The notes beneath the pieces were generated by a model. It was not told the origin of the DNA. It searched no databases and saw only the letters and a list, made by a program, of their open reading frames with translations. Source: CAZONU01 sp965370045 (GTDB lineage Bacteria; Planctomycetota; SZUA-567; JAKLDR01). From it: 9,590 nt of DNA. Numbering within the stretch: the stretch's first letter is position 1; each line of letters opens with the position of its first letter. The translations under genes and the position numbers were made by a program. The stretch is taken from NCBI GenBank assembly GCA_965370045.1, contig CBDUSI010000149.1, positions 1 to 9,590 on the forward strand, written 5' to 3'. Below are positions 1 through 7,200 of the stretch, one piece after another.

Positions 1-108
1 TCGTCGGGAACCCGAAGACGATGCTTGGGCATCGACTTCGGAACCCCTCCTCGAACCTGAACCATTCTGACTCCAATCACGACTGCTCCATTTTTCAACG
101 GCCTGCTA
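1..108. mobile_element. Possible end of a transposable element or MITE, truncated by the window edge
   Basis: No convincing gene is visible here. Read on the minus strand, homology to DUF4160 stops abruptly at the TAG at 106-108. It is followed by AGCAGGCCGTTGAAAAATG, which resembles the terminal repeats I associate with some bacterial insertion sequences (a GTTGAAAAA-type end); this is from memory only. The stretch inward also carries a strong hairpin at 12-41. An element inserted into the 3' end of the DUF4160 gene would explain both the loss of homology and the change in sequence character. The other end and any transposase would lie outside the window. It could equally be ordinary intergenic DNA. 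Confidence 0.25.
12..41. repeat. Inverted repeat (hairpin)
   Basis: The arms CCGAAG-A-CGATGC and GCATCG-A-CTTCGG pair over 12 bp with one A/A mismatch around a TTGG loop. There is no T-run on either side, so it does not look like an intrinsic terminator. A palindromic intergenic repeat or an internal part of a mobile element is more likely. Confidence 0.5.
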
Positions 109-270
109 GAGCTGGGATGAATTATAACCTACGGACCCGGCCAGTTCAACCGGCCGGAGCCAGAACTTGGCGTAACGGCCCGCCGACTCCACGTGTATGT
201 GAGGCGCCTCCTTCCCTTCGTTACTGAAGAAGAAGAAGCGATGGCCGCGGAGCCGGAGGACGGTGGGCAT
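106..270 (-). CDS. DUF4160 family protein, C-terminally truncated (54 aa)
   Basis: The translation starts MPTVLRLRGHRFFFFSNEG, then PHIHVES, then AKFWLRPVELA. This is the characteristic N-terminal and central part of DUF4160 proteins (small, usually about 75-95 residues, often beside DUF2442 in toxin-antitoxin-like pairs; molecular role not established). ATG at 270 fits the family start, with GGAG 6 nt upstream. The protein stops at TAG (106-108) just after residues YNSSQL, where the family normally continues with a helix rich in Glu and Arg ending near an AWxEYF-like motif. In-frame sequence past the stop does not resemble that helix, so the 3' end seems to have been replaced, perhaps by an insertion. 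The gene begins only 15 nt after the carbamoyltransferase stop and is probably cotranscribed with it. Family assignment is confident; whether the short product works is doubtful. Confidence 0.7.
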   Translation of the reverse strand: MPTVLRLRGHRFFFFSNEGKEAPHIHVESAGRYAKFWLRPVELAGSVGYNSSQL

Positions 271-285
271 GTCCCGCTCCGGGCG

Positions 286-1251
286 CTAATTGACGATCAG
301 GGCCATCATGGCCTTCTTGGAGAAGATGGCGTTCTCGGTCTCCTCGCGGATGATCTGGCGCTTACCGTCCAGCACCGCGTCGGTGGCGCAGATGCCGCGG
401 TGCGCCGGCCCGGAGTGCGAATAGACGACGTCCTTCTTGGCGCAGTCCAGCACCTCGTCGGTCACCGTCCACTGCTCGACCTTCACGGCCTGCTCCTCGG
501 GGGACTGCTCGCCGGCCAGCATGGAGCGGATCAGCGTGCTGGCCTGCACGAAGTCCGCGCCCTGGACGGCCTTCTTCAAGTTAGTGACCACTTCCAGGCG
601 CGTGCCGGCCTCGGCCGCCCTGCCCTGCCCCTCCTTCAGGATGTCCGCGTCGATGGTCTCGGCGTAGCTGGCGGGCACGGCCAGGACCATGTTGACGCCC
701 AGCACCGGGGCCACTCGGATGAAGCTGTGCAGGATGCCCCGGGCCATGCCGGTGTAGACCAGGTTGAGGCCCTCCAGCTTCCCCTTGGCCTGGCGGATGG
801 CCATCAGTTCGCCGATGACGTGGGTGCTGTGGTCGTGGGGAGTGCAAGCGTTCATGACCGGCGTGGACATGTTCGCGGCGGCCTCGTCCATGTCGCTCTG
901 TTTCCAGAGGCGCCCCGCGAAGACGTCGATGTACTGGTCCATGGCCCGGGCGGTGTCGGCCATGCTCTCGCCGCGGCCCATCTGGGTCTGCTCCACGGGC
1001 ATGTACACGGTTGAGCCGCCCAACTGGGCCATGGCCGTCTCGAAGCCCAGGCGGGTGCGCGTCGAGGGGTAGACGAAGATCAGGCCCTGGACCCGGCCCT
1101 GCAGCAGTGTGGCGTAAGTCGGGTCGTGGCGGTTGTCGCGGAACCAGGCGCCGAGGTCCATGATCTCCAGCAGTTCCTCGCGTGAGAGGACGCCGATGTG
1201 CGGTAAAGACTTGCCCTTGAGGCGGTCGCTGATCCGGGGGGCTCCTGACAC
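286..1251 (-). CDS. Aspartate/ornithine carbamoyltransferase superfamily protein of uncertain substrate
   Basis: This 321-residue protein has the length and order of an OTCase-like carbamoyltransferase, a cytosolic enzyme moving the carbamoyl group from carbamoyl phosphate to an amino acceptor. The phosphate-binding STRTR motif lies at residues 63-67, an OTCase-style QMGRGES...DTARAMDQYID stretch follows, and the C-terminal PAHRG...TDAVLDG...ENAIFSKKAM closes the fold. Other signature residues differ. The HPTQ motif reads HSTH (141-144). The DVWVSM loop that contacts ornithine reads QASTLIRSM, without Asp. HCLP reads HSGP (279-282), losing the Cys that contacts ornithine. ENR reads ENA. The fold and carbamoyl-phosphate use are therefore likely, but ornithine as acceptor is not. 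GTG at 1251 is chosen because AAAAGGAG sits 7 nt upstream; an in-frame ATG at 1362 would add 37 unsupported residues. It is probably cotranscribed with the DUF4160 gene. Confidence 0.85.
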   Translation of the reverse strand: MSGAPRISDRLKGKSLPHIGVLSREELLEIMDLGAWFRDNRHDPTYATLLQGRVQGLIFVYPSTRTRLGFETAMAQLGGSTVYMPVEQTQMGRGESMADTARAMDQYIDVFAGRLWKQSDMDEAAANMSTPVMNACTPHDHSTHVIGELMAIRQAKGKLEGLNLVYTGMARGILHSFIRVAPVLGVNMVLAVPASYAETIDADILKEGQGRAAEAGTRLEVVTNLKKAVQGADFVQASTLIRSMLAGEQSPEEQAVKVEQWTVTDEVLDCAKKDVVYSHSGPAHRGICATDAVLDGKRQIIREETENAIFSKKAMMALIVN

Positions 1252-1258
1252 GTCTAAT

Positions 1259-1266
1259 CTCCTTTT
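1259..1266 (-). promoter_or_regulatory. Ribosome binding site fixing the GTG start of the carbamoyltransferase
   Basis: AAAAGGAG on the minus strand lies 7 nt before GTG at 1251. This strong, well-spaced site is the reason for preferring GTG over the upstream in-frame ATG at 1362. Confidence 0.75.
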
Positions 1267-1325
1267 GCAGGTGTAAGCGGTCTGTAGTCGGAAGAGAGCG
1301 GTCCGCTCGCGGCGGGGACGGCCTA

Positions 1326-1418
1326 CTAGAAAACCTTGTGCTTCCAGAGGACGGTCCGGCACCAGGTGCCGCAGCGCTCTTCCCGGCCGTCGGAGGTCTT
1401 GGATAGATAGTAGAGCAT
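1326..1418 (-). CDS. Possible 30-aa small or leader ORF upstream of the carbamoyltransferase
   Basis: ATG at 1418 opens a 30-codon frame ending in TAG. The peptide begins MLYYLSKTSDGREE and contains RCGTWC with two Cys and several Arg. GGGGAG lies only 3 nt before the ATG, which is a poor spacing. It sits in the long leader between the predicted promoter (1462-1489) and the carbamoyltransferase, with a 15-bp palindrome inside it, so a leader-peptide role is imaginable. I recognise no homologue, and chance is the simplest explanation. Confidence 0.15.
   Translation of the reverse strand: MLYYLSKTSDGREERCGTWCRTVLWKHKVF
1357..1371. repeat. 15-bp palindrome in the carbamoyltransferase leader
   Basis: CGGCACC-A-GGTGCCG has 7-bp perfect arms around one central A. 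The single-base centre fits a DNA-binding dimer site better than an RNA hairpin. It lies about 90 bp downstream of the predicted minus-strand -10 element. Confidence 0.35.
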
Positions 1419-1461
1419 GTTCTCCCCCCGGGCGGGCCTACGCGCCGCCCGTTCGCCAGTT

Positions 1462-1489
1462 ATGATACAGTTCTCCCCGCGCTCCGCAA
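1462..1489 (-). promoter_or_regulatory. Candidate sigma70-type promoter for the carbamoyltransferase transcript
   Basis: On the minus strand, TTGCGG (1484-1489) and TATCAT (1462-1467) are separated by 16 nt. The -10 matches consensus at 5 of 6 positions and the -35 at only 3 of 6. One copy of the GGGGAGAAC repeat lies in the spacer. Confidence 0.35.
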
Positions 1490-1505
1490 GGGCGGCTTGG
1501 GCCGC

Positions 1506-1533
1506 TTGCGCCGCCGGGCCGCGCGAGGATAAT
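1506..1533 (+). promoter_or_regulatory. Candidate sigma70-type promoter for the endonuclease-family gene
   Basis: TTGCGC (1506-1511) and GATAAT (1528-1533) are separated by 16 nt. Transcription would start near 1540, leaving a leader of about 30 nt that contains the GGGAGGGAG ribosome binding site. The -35 lies less than 25 bp from the -35 of the opposing promoter, so the two may share control. Confidence 0.4.
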
Positions 1534-1568
1534 CCCCGCGGAGAGCCCCAGCCGGGAGGGAGCCGATT

Positions 1569-2486
1569 ATGAAGCGCCGGACCAAAATCCTCCTGCTGGT
1601 ACTCGGTCTTCCCGTCGCCGTCGTGGCCGCGGGCTACGCCGTCTACCGGCTGCTGCCCGCCAGGCAGGACCAGCCCGCCAGCTTCCGCGTCGAGCCGCCG
1701 CCCGGCGGATGGGTGCCCGACGCCTCGATGAAGGTGCTGACTCTCAACATTGCCCACGGCCGCCGCCTGGCCACGCACCAGAGCTTCTGCAAGCGGGAGA
1801 CCATAGAGGCCAACCTCCAGGGGATCGCCGTGGTCCTGGAGCGCGAGCGGCCCGACGTGGTCGCCCTCCAGGAGGCCGAGGGGCCGTCCTTCTGGAGCGG
1901 GAACTTCGACCACGTGGCCCGCCTGGCGGAGCTCGCCGGCCTGGAACACCACTTCCGCGGCGAGCACGTCTCCCGCGGCGTGGGGGACAAGCGGGTCTCC
2001 TACGGCGCCGCGCTGCTGGCCGGGACGGAGCTGGGCGAGCCGACCTCCTGCAAGTTCAAGGTCACTCGCCCCACCCCCACCAAGGGCTTCGTGTTCGCCA
2101 CGGTCGCGTTCCCCGGCACGGACTTGAAGGTGGACGTGGTCTCGGTGCATCTGGACTTCGCGCGCGGGAGCAAGCGCCGGGAGCAGGTCGAGCTCCTGGC
2201 CGCGAAGCTCGCCGGGCGCGGCCGGCCGCTGGTGGTCATGGGCGACTTCAACTGCGGTTGGTCCGGCAAGGAGGACTCCCTGCGCCTCCTGGGCGAGAAG
2301 CTGGGCGTGCGGCCCTTCAGGCCGGAGGCCGAGGGGCTGCTGACCTTCGAGTCGAACCGTCCCCGCAGGCGGCTCGACTGGATACTGATATCGCCGGAGC
2401 TGGACTTCGAGACCTACGCGACCCTGCCCGACCAGGTGTCGGACCACCTGGGGGTGGCCGCCACGCTGCGAGTCAGGAAGAAGTAG
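1569..2486 (+). CDS. Membrane-anchored endonuclease/exonuclease/phosphatase (EEP) family protein
   Basis: The 305-residue protein starts with a basic MKRR and a hydrophobic segment (about residues 7-29), so it is probably anchored in the cytoplasmic membrane with the catalytic domain outside, or is exported. The EEP catalytic set is complete and in order: LTLNIAHG (Asn60), VVALQEAEG (Glu102), VSVHLDF (His194), VVMGDFNCG (Asp226, Asn228), RRLDWILIS (Asp270) and SDHLGVAATL (Asp292, His293). This metal-dependent fold cleaves phosphodiesters or phosphomonoesters in DNA, lipids or inositol phosphates, and the motifs do not reveal which. A membrane-linked location makes a lipid or extracellular phosphodiester more likely than DNA repair; that is inference. 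ATG at 1569 has GGAGG 9 nt upstream. The YihX-like phosphatase follows after 53 nt on the same strand, probably in one transcript. Confidence 0.88.
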   Translation: MKRRTKILLLVLGLPVAVVAAGYAVYRLLPARQDQPASFRVEPPPGGWVPDASMKVLTLNIAHGRRLATHQSFCKRETIEANLQGIAVVLERERPDVVALQEAEGPSFWSGNFDHVARLAELAGLEHHFRGEHVSRGVGDKRVSYGAALLAGTELGEPTSCKFKVTRPTPTKGFVFATVAFPGTDLKVDVVSVHLDFARGSKRREQVELLAAKLAGRGRPLVVMGDFNCGWSGKEDSLRLLGEKLGVRPFRPEAEGLLTFESNRPRRRLDWILISPELDFETYATLPDQVSDHLGVAATLRVRKK

Positions 2487-2522
2487 TCGGGAGCGGATTT
2501 CTCACCGCCGGCACAGGGCACG

Positions 2523-2530
2523 AAAAGGAG
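2523..2530 (+). promoter_or_regulatory. Ribosome binding site fixing the TTG start of the HAD phosphatase
   Basis: AAAAGGAG abuts the in-frame ATG at 2531 with no spacer, too close for initiation there, but lies 9 nt before the in-frame TTG at 2540. It therefore favours TTG as the true start. Confidence 0.6.
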
Positions 2531-2539
2531 ATGCGCAGC

Positions 2540-3157
2540 TTGCGGACCGACATCGATGCGGCCATCCTCGACCTGGGCAACGTGGTCATCGAGGTGGATT
2601 TCACCCCCGTCCAGCTGTTCTGGGCCCGAGCCGCCGGTCTGCCGCCCGGTGACGTGCTTGAACGATTCTCCTGCGACGGGGCCTTCGAGCGCCTGGAGCG
2701 CGGCCAGATGGCCGTCCGCGAGTACCACCGCCACGTCTGCCGGCTGCTCGGCGCCGAGATGGCCTACGCGGACTTCGCGCGCGGCTGGAACAGCATATTC
2801 GGCGGGATCTGTCCCGGGGTGGTCGAGTTCCTGAAGGAGTTCGGGAAGAGCGCGCGCGTCGTGGCCCTGAGCAACACCAACCGGCTTCACGCCGAGCACT
2901 GGCCGAGCCTCGCGCCGTTCACCGAGGCCCTGACGCTCTTCGAGAAGGTGTTCCTGTCCTTCGAGCTCGGCGCGCGCAAGCCCGAGCCGGAGAGCTTCCG
3001 GGCCGTCCTCGACTATCTGGAGCTGCCGCCGGAGCGGGTCGCGTTCTTCGACGATAACCCCGAGAACGTCGCCGCCGCCTCGGTGCTGGGGCTCAGAGCT
3101 TATCTGGTGAAGCCGGGCGCCGACCTCCAGGCGCTGCTGGCCGGCGGTTGTCCCTGA
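2540..3157 (+). CDS. HAD-superfamily phosphatase, YihX-like (alpha-D-glucose-1-phosphate phosphatase type)
   Basis: This 205-residue protein closely follows the layout of E. coli YihX, a cytosolic HAD phosphatase active on glucose 1-phosphate. Motif I is ILDLGNVVIEVDF with nucleophile Asp11, motif II is ALSNTNRLH with Ser111 (YihX has nearly the same string, followed by WP in both), motif III is LGARKPEP with Lys147, and motif IV is FFDDNPENV with Asp171 and Asp172. The cap between motifs I and II has the usual GxAFxxxERG element. The length matches YihX (about 200). Substrate preference in HAD enzymes is broad, so glucose 1-phosphate is a reasonable guess only. TTG at 2540 is chosen on ribosome-binding-site spacing; ATG at 2531 would add three residues. 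It lies 53 nt after the endonuclease-family gene and ends 8 nt short of the convergent ribokinase, with no clear intrinsic terminator between. Confidence 0.85.
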   Translation: MRTDIDAAILDLGNVVIEVDFTPVQLFWARAAGLPPGDVLERFSCDGAFERLERGQMAVREYHRHVCRLLGAEMAYADFARGWNSIFGGICPGVVEFLKEFGKSARVVALSNTNRLHAEHWPSLAPFTEALTLFEKVFLSFELGARKPEPESFRAVLDYLELPPERVAFFDDNPENVAAASVLGLRAYLVKPGADLQALLAGGCP

Positions 3158-3165
3158 TTCTTACC

Positions 3166-4110
3166 CTACCGCCGGTGTCGCTTGCGGCGGTTCGCGGCGG
3201 TCTTGGCCAGCTTGGCGGCCTGCGCCCTGCGGGGCATGCTGGGCTGCGCGCCGCGCCGGGTCACCGATACGGCTCCCGCCGCCGAGGCCAGGAGCGCCGC
3301 GTCCTCCAGCTTGCGCCCCTCGGCCAGCGCGGCGGCCAGGTACCCGCAGAAGCAGTCCCCGGCGCCCACCGTGTCGATGGCCCGCACCCGGAAGCTGGGC
3401 ACCGGGCTGATGCCCTCGGGGGTCAATACCCGCGCGCCCTTGGAACCCAGAGTGACCACCAGGGCCTTGATCCCCGCGCGGAAGAGCCGCTCGGCGGCCA
3501 TGCGCTCGGCCGCCCGGCCGGCCAGGCGCACCAGCTCGCCCTGGTTGGGCACCAGGTAGTCGATGTTGCCCAGAAAAGTGCGCGGCAGGGGCTCGGTCGG
3601 CATCGGCGCGGGGTTCAAGAGCACCGGCACGCCGTGCTTCCTGGCGATGGCCGCGGCGCGGGCCGCTGCGGGGATCGGGACCTCCAGCTGCAGGAGCAGG
3701 AGGTCGGCCTTGCGGATGGCCGGAGCGGCCTTGTCAACGTCGGAGGCGCGGAGTTCCGCGTTGGTCCCGGCGGAGACGCCGATGATGTTGTCGCCGGTGG
3801 CTTCCTCGACCAGTATCAGGGCCACGCCGCTGGTCTTGCCGCGCTTGACGCTGACGTACCTGGTGTTGATTTTTTCCTTCTTGAAGGCGGCCAGCGCGGC
3901 CTTGCCGAAGTCGTCGTCGCCCACCGCGGCCACCATGGTCACGTCGGCCCCGGCGCGCGCGGCGGCCACCGCCTGGTTGGCGCCCTTGCCTCCCGCGGCG
4001 GTGTAGACCTCCCCGCCCAGGACGGTCTGGCCCCGCCCGGGAAGCTCGGAGCAGACCATGGTCAGGTCAGTGTTAGAGCTGCCGACGACGACGACTTTCC
4101 CTTTGGCCAA
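3166..4110 (-). CDS. rbsK: Ribokinase (PfkB family)
   Basis: The 314-residue protein is a full-length PfkB-family sugar kinase that would phosphorylate D-ribose at O5 using ATP in the cytosol. Features in order: VVVVGSSNTDL at the N-terminus, GGKGANQA (40-47) binding the sugar, LNPAP (165-169), VPNQGE (187-192), TLGSKGA (220-226), and the signature DTVGAGDCFCG (246-256) with catalytic base Asp252. SVTRRGAQPSMP (282-293) is the usual ribokinase C-terminal segment that helps form the monovalent-cation site. GGKGANQA and the GAQPSMP ending favour ribokinase over fructokinase or adenosine kinase. An unusual basic tail (RRAQAAK to RRKRHRR) follows. TTG at 4110 is chosen because GGGGAGG lies 7 nt upstream; the in-frame ATG at 4170 overlaps the promoter. 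No ribose transporter or regulator is in view. Confidence 0.92.
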   Translation of the reverse strand: MAKGKVVVVGSSNTDLTMVCSELPGRGQTVLGGEVYTAAGGKGANQAVAAARAGADVTMVAAVGDDDFGKAALAAFKKEKINTRYVSVKRGKTSGVALILVEEATGDNIIGVSAGTNAELRASDVDKAAPAIRKADLLLLQLEVPIPAAARAAAIARKHGVPVLLNPAPMPTEPLPRTFLGNIDYLVPNQGELVRLAGRAAERMAAERLFRAGIKALVVTLGSKGARVLTPEGISPVPSFRVRAIDTVGAGDCFCGYLAAALAEGRKLEDAALLASAAGAVSVTRRGAQPSMPRRAQAAKLAKTAANRRKRHRR

Positions 4111-4117
4111 GATGGCA

Positions 4118-4124
4118 CCTCCCC
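4118..4124 (-). promoter_or_regulatory. Ribosome binding site fixing the TTG start of ribokinase
   Basis: GGGGAGG on the minus strand lies 7 nt before TTG at 4110. The alternative ATG at 4170 would begin upstream of the predicted transcription start and has no such site. Confidence 0.75.
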
Positions 4125-4140
4125 GTTGCCGCTGTAGATA

Positions 4141-4152
4141 CGTCCGCGGACG
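4141..4152. promoter_or_regulatory. Perfect 12-bp palindrome at the ribokinase transcription start (possible operator)
   Basis: CGTCCGCGGACG is a perfect palindrome with a central CG, starting 6 bp downstream of the TATAAT element. A repressor dimer here would block transcription initiation. LacI-family regulators of sugar genes favour palindromes with a central CG, which would suit a ribokinase, but no regulator gene is in the window. As RNA it would have no loop. Confidence 0.4.
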
Positions 4153-4158
4153 CCGGGT

Positions 4159-4167
4159 ATTATAGCA
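4159..4167 (-). promoter_or_regulatory. Extended -10 promoter for ribokinase
   Basis: The minus strand reads TGCTATAAT: a perfect TATAAT (4159-4164) with a TG one base upstream, the extended -10 form. I see no good -35 hexamer at 16-18 nt, as is common for extended -10 promoters. The predicted start near 4152 leaves a leader of about 40 nt to the TTG codon. Confidence 0.6.
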
Positions 4168-4289
4168 CATCCGCTGGCGGTTTGCTGGGAAAGACGCGGG
4201 ATATGCGGTGCGGGGAAGCGCTGGGCCTGCTCCTGCTTGCCGAGGAGGGCCTCCCGCGCCGCACGCCGCCGCTGGGTGATTTTCGCCCT

Positions 4290-7200
4290 TTACCGAGATC
4301 GCGCGATCTTCAGCACCCAGATCTGGTCCTTGGCCATGCGCACGACGGCATCGCTGGCCTCATCGTAGGCCGTGCCCTGGTTTCCGGGGGGCGGCGATGT
4401 CCGCGTCCGAACTTCGGTCCATCGCTCCGCGTCCGTCTCCCACACCCAGAGGTCGGTCAGTTCCGGCTTGTCCTTGCGCACGGTCGACCCGACCAGCACC
4501 ACGGCCCCGAGGCGCTTGTGCCAGACAAGTGAATGAAAGATCTGAGGCGGGGGGCTCACCGCCGGTCGGGCCATGCGCCAGGATTTCGTCTTGGGGTCGA
4601 GTACCCATGTATCGTTGTCGCCCTGCCTCGCGTAAGGCACGCCGCCGAAGAGCACGAAGACCTTGTTCTTGCGGTCGTAGATCAGGCCCCCGCCGATGTA
4701 TCGCCCGTATGGCCCCGCGCGAAGGGGCTCAACCTTGCCGGTCAGCGGCCAGACGAATGCGCACTTGCCGTCCGCCCAGGCCATGAACCGCCGGCCGTCG
4801 GGATCGTAACGCCATCCCATGCGCGGGCCCCTGGGCGGCTTGGCTCCGGCGAACCGGCCTTCGTGCTTGGTCCACCTGCCGGTATTGGGATCCCAGGACC
4901 ACTCCCAGCCGTTCCAATAGCGGTCGGCGCCGGAATCATACTCGAACCGCAAGCCGTTACCAGGGTGTGGCCCGAGGGGCAGGCTCTTGCCGGCCGCCGG
5001 GTTCTTGGGGTCGTTCTTCTGGAGAACGAAGGTCTTTGCCCGGGCCACGTCCAGCGCCCAGATGCCGTTGTGGTAGGGAGCAATGCCACCTCCACCGAAA
5101 ACGACGCAGCGCTTGCGCTTCGAGTCGTAGGCCATGGCGCTCTGGCCTCCGGCGCGCCGGGGTGGATTATCCCCGGTGCAGGCCAGCTTCCTCCACTCCG
5201 CGCGGAAGGCGGCCCGCGGCGCGCGCTTGCGGCGACTCAGGGCGGCGAGTTCCGACTCGATCCACTTCCTGTCGAGAACCCCCCTCACGCGGACGTTGTC
5301 GAACCGGATCGTGCTCACTCCGCCCCCCACCCCGAGCATTCCCAGGGCGAGCTTGTCGACGGGGGCGGACGCCTTCACTTTCACCACCAGCGGCGCGGCC
5401 CCATCGATGCTCCAGGACGCCGAGCCGTCCCGGAAGGCTATCTTCATGGAGTGATCCCGACCGAAAGTCAGCGCCGCGGTGCCCGTGCGCTTCTTGACGC
5501 CGTGAAGCTCGGCGCCGGTTCGCGCCAGGAGCCCAGACGCGCCACCCGCGGACCACCAGGCTCTCGGCGTCATCGTCGGCTTCGGCGGCGGGTCTATCCT
5601 CGCGTCGAATGCCAGCGCCTTCGTCTTCAGGGGGGCGAACCAGTGTGCAGAATACCTGCCGCGGCCTCCCCGCATTCGCATGCCCCCGGGGGCCTCGGGA
5701 ATCGCCACCGCCCTAATCCAGTCGTCGGCCTCGGCGGGGTCTTCGAAAGCGTAAAGGACTTCGACCTCCAGCGTCTTCGGATCGAAACTGGTAACCTTGC
5801 CGTGGAAGAGCTTCTTGACCCTGCCGACCAGTCCCTCGGGACTGGCGTCCAGCGCCGCCTGCGCCAGCCTGCGGATCTTCTCTGTTTCCGCCTTCTGGGC
5901 GGCGAAGAACTTGGCCTTGCCGTGCTCTCCGGCGTAGACGCCCAGCGCGGCCAGGACGGCCTTGGCGCCCCTGAGGTCGTACTCCTCTTTCAGCAGCGGC
6001 GCGACGTCGGCCTGCCAGGCTTTCTCGGCGTTGACTTCCGCGTTGCCCTTCTCGGCCCGGTCGATCTTCTCGGCGTAGCGACTGGCCAGAACGTGACCGC
6101 CGGCGGCCGCCAGCGCCTCCCGCGCCGCGGCATAGTCCTTCTCTCCCAGGGCCAGCAGCACGGCGGCCAGGTGACCGTCGGCGCCAACCGGCTTGAAGCT
6201 CGGCCGCAGCTTCTCAAGTTCGCCCGCGGCCAGGTCCGCGAACCTCACCGTCCGTGTGCTGGTGCCCACCGTCCCGCCGATCCTGAAGGAGACCTTCACC
6301 TCAAAGGCGTCGTCGGTGACCTTCAGGATCTTGCCTCTCGTCGGCGCGCCCACGCGCGTCCGGAGAACGATATCCTTGCCCGGCAGCTTCCCCAGCGCGT
6401 CCTTGCATCCGGCCTGCCAGGATACGAGCTGCCCGGCGATCTTCTCCGCGGCGGCGAGAGAGAGCGGCATGGCCGCCAGGACGTCCTTCTTCAGCTTCTT
6501 CTTCTCGGCGGCCAGGCGCCCCGCGGCTTCCTTCCACTTGCCGGCCAGCATCAGCTCGTCGTAGCGCGCGAGAACGCCCTCCAGCACCTTGCGCGCCTCG
6601 GCCTCCTTCTGCTTGGCCAGCTTGCCGGCCACGTCGGCGCTTTCCTTCTTGAGCCGTGCGGAGAGCGCCGCCAGCCTGTCGGCCAGGGCCGCGTACTTCA
6701 CGCTCTTGACCTTGTCCAGCTCGGCCAGGCCCTTCTCCGGCCGGCCGTCCTTGCCGAACCCCTCGGCGGCGGCGATGGCGGCGGTCAGCCGGGTCTCGGC
6801 CTGCTGCTTGAGCTTCCGGCGCTCGCCCTCGAACCTGGGTTTCAAGAAGTTGGCGAACTTCGCGGGCGGCTGGCCGTAAACCGCAATCGCCGCGTCGAAG
6901 TCGCCGCCGGAGGCCAGCTTCGCCGCCTTTTCATGCAGGGGTGAAAAGGCGGCATCGGCGGCCTTCGAGCGCGCCGTCTTGATCTCCGTGATCGCGTCGC
7001 CGGCCTGGAGCTCCCACCTGGTGCCCCGACCGGTCGCCATGACCTTCTTGAACTTGGCGACGGCCTCCTGGTACTCCCCGGGGTTCTTCTTCCACCAGCC
7101 ATCGGCGTACGCGTACATCTCGCGGAACTTCTTGTCGCCCGACGGTGGCGGCCTGGCCGGACCGGCCAGCGCGGCCTCGACACGGGCCTTGAGCCGGCCG

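Larger units (their letters stand above)
1252..1568. other. Divergent intergenic regulatory region
   Basis: This 317-bp gap separates the carbamoyltransferase from the divergent endonuclease-family gene. It holds a candidate promoter in each direction, a 15-bp palindrome, a 9-bp direct repeat (GTTCTCCCC at 1419-1427 and 1470-1478 on the plus strand) and one short possible reading frame on the minus strand. The minus-strand transcript would have a leader of roughly 200 nt, which leaves room for post-initiation control. I recognise no known riboswitch. Confidence 0.5.

Noticed and set aside
193..1014. Plus-strand 273-codon open frame opposite the carbamoyltransferase
   Set aside because: It is antisense to conserved carbamoyltransferase and DUF4160 codons, is His/Gly/Val-rich and has no recognised motif.
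1326..2447. Long 373-codon minus-strand open frame opposite the endonuclease-family gene
   Set aside because: It is antisense to a gene with a complete set of EEP catalytic motifs, has low-complexity Gly/Arg/Leu/Pro composition and no recognisable domain. It is a GC-rich antisense shadow.
3168..3191. Hairpin at the HAD/ribokinase convergence as an intrinsic terminator
   Set aside because: ACCGCCG and CGGCGGT can pair around a 10-nt loop, but no T-run follows in either direction, and the sequence encodes the Arg-rich tail of ribokinase.
4533..6944. Long 803-codon plus-strand open frame opposite the Kelch/kinase gene
   Set aside because: It mirrors the codon pattern of the minus-strand gene, whose domains are recognisable. 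Its product shows no motif and a composition typical of an antisense frame in high-GC DNA.
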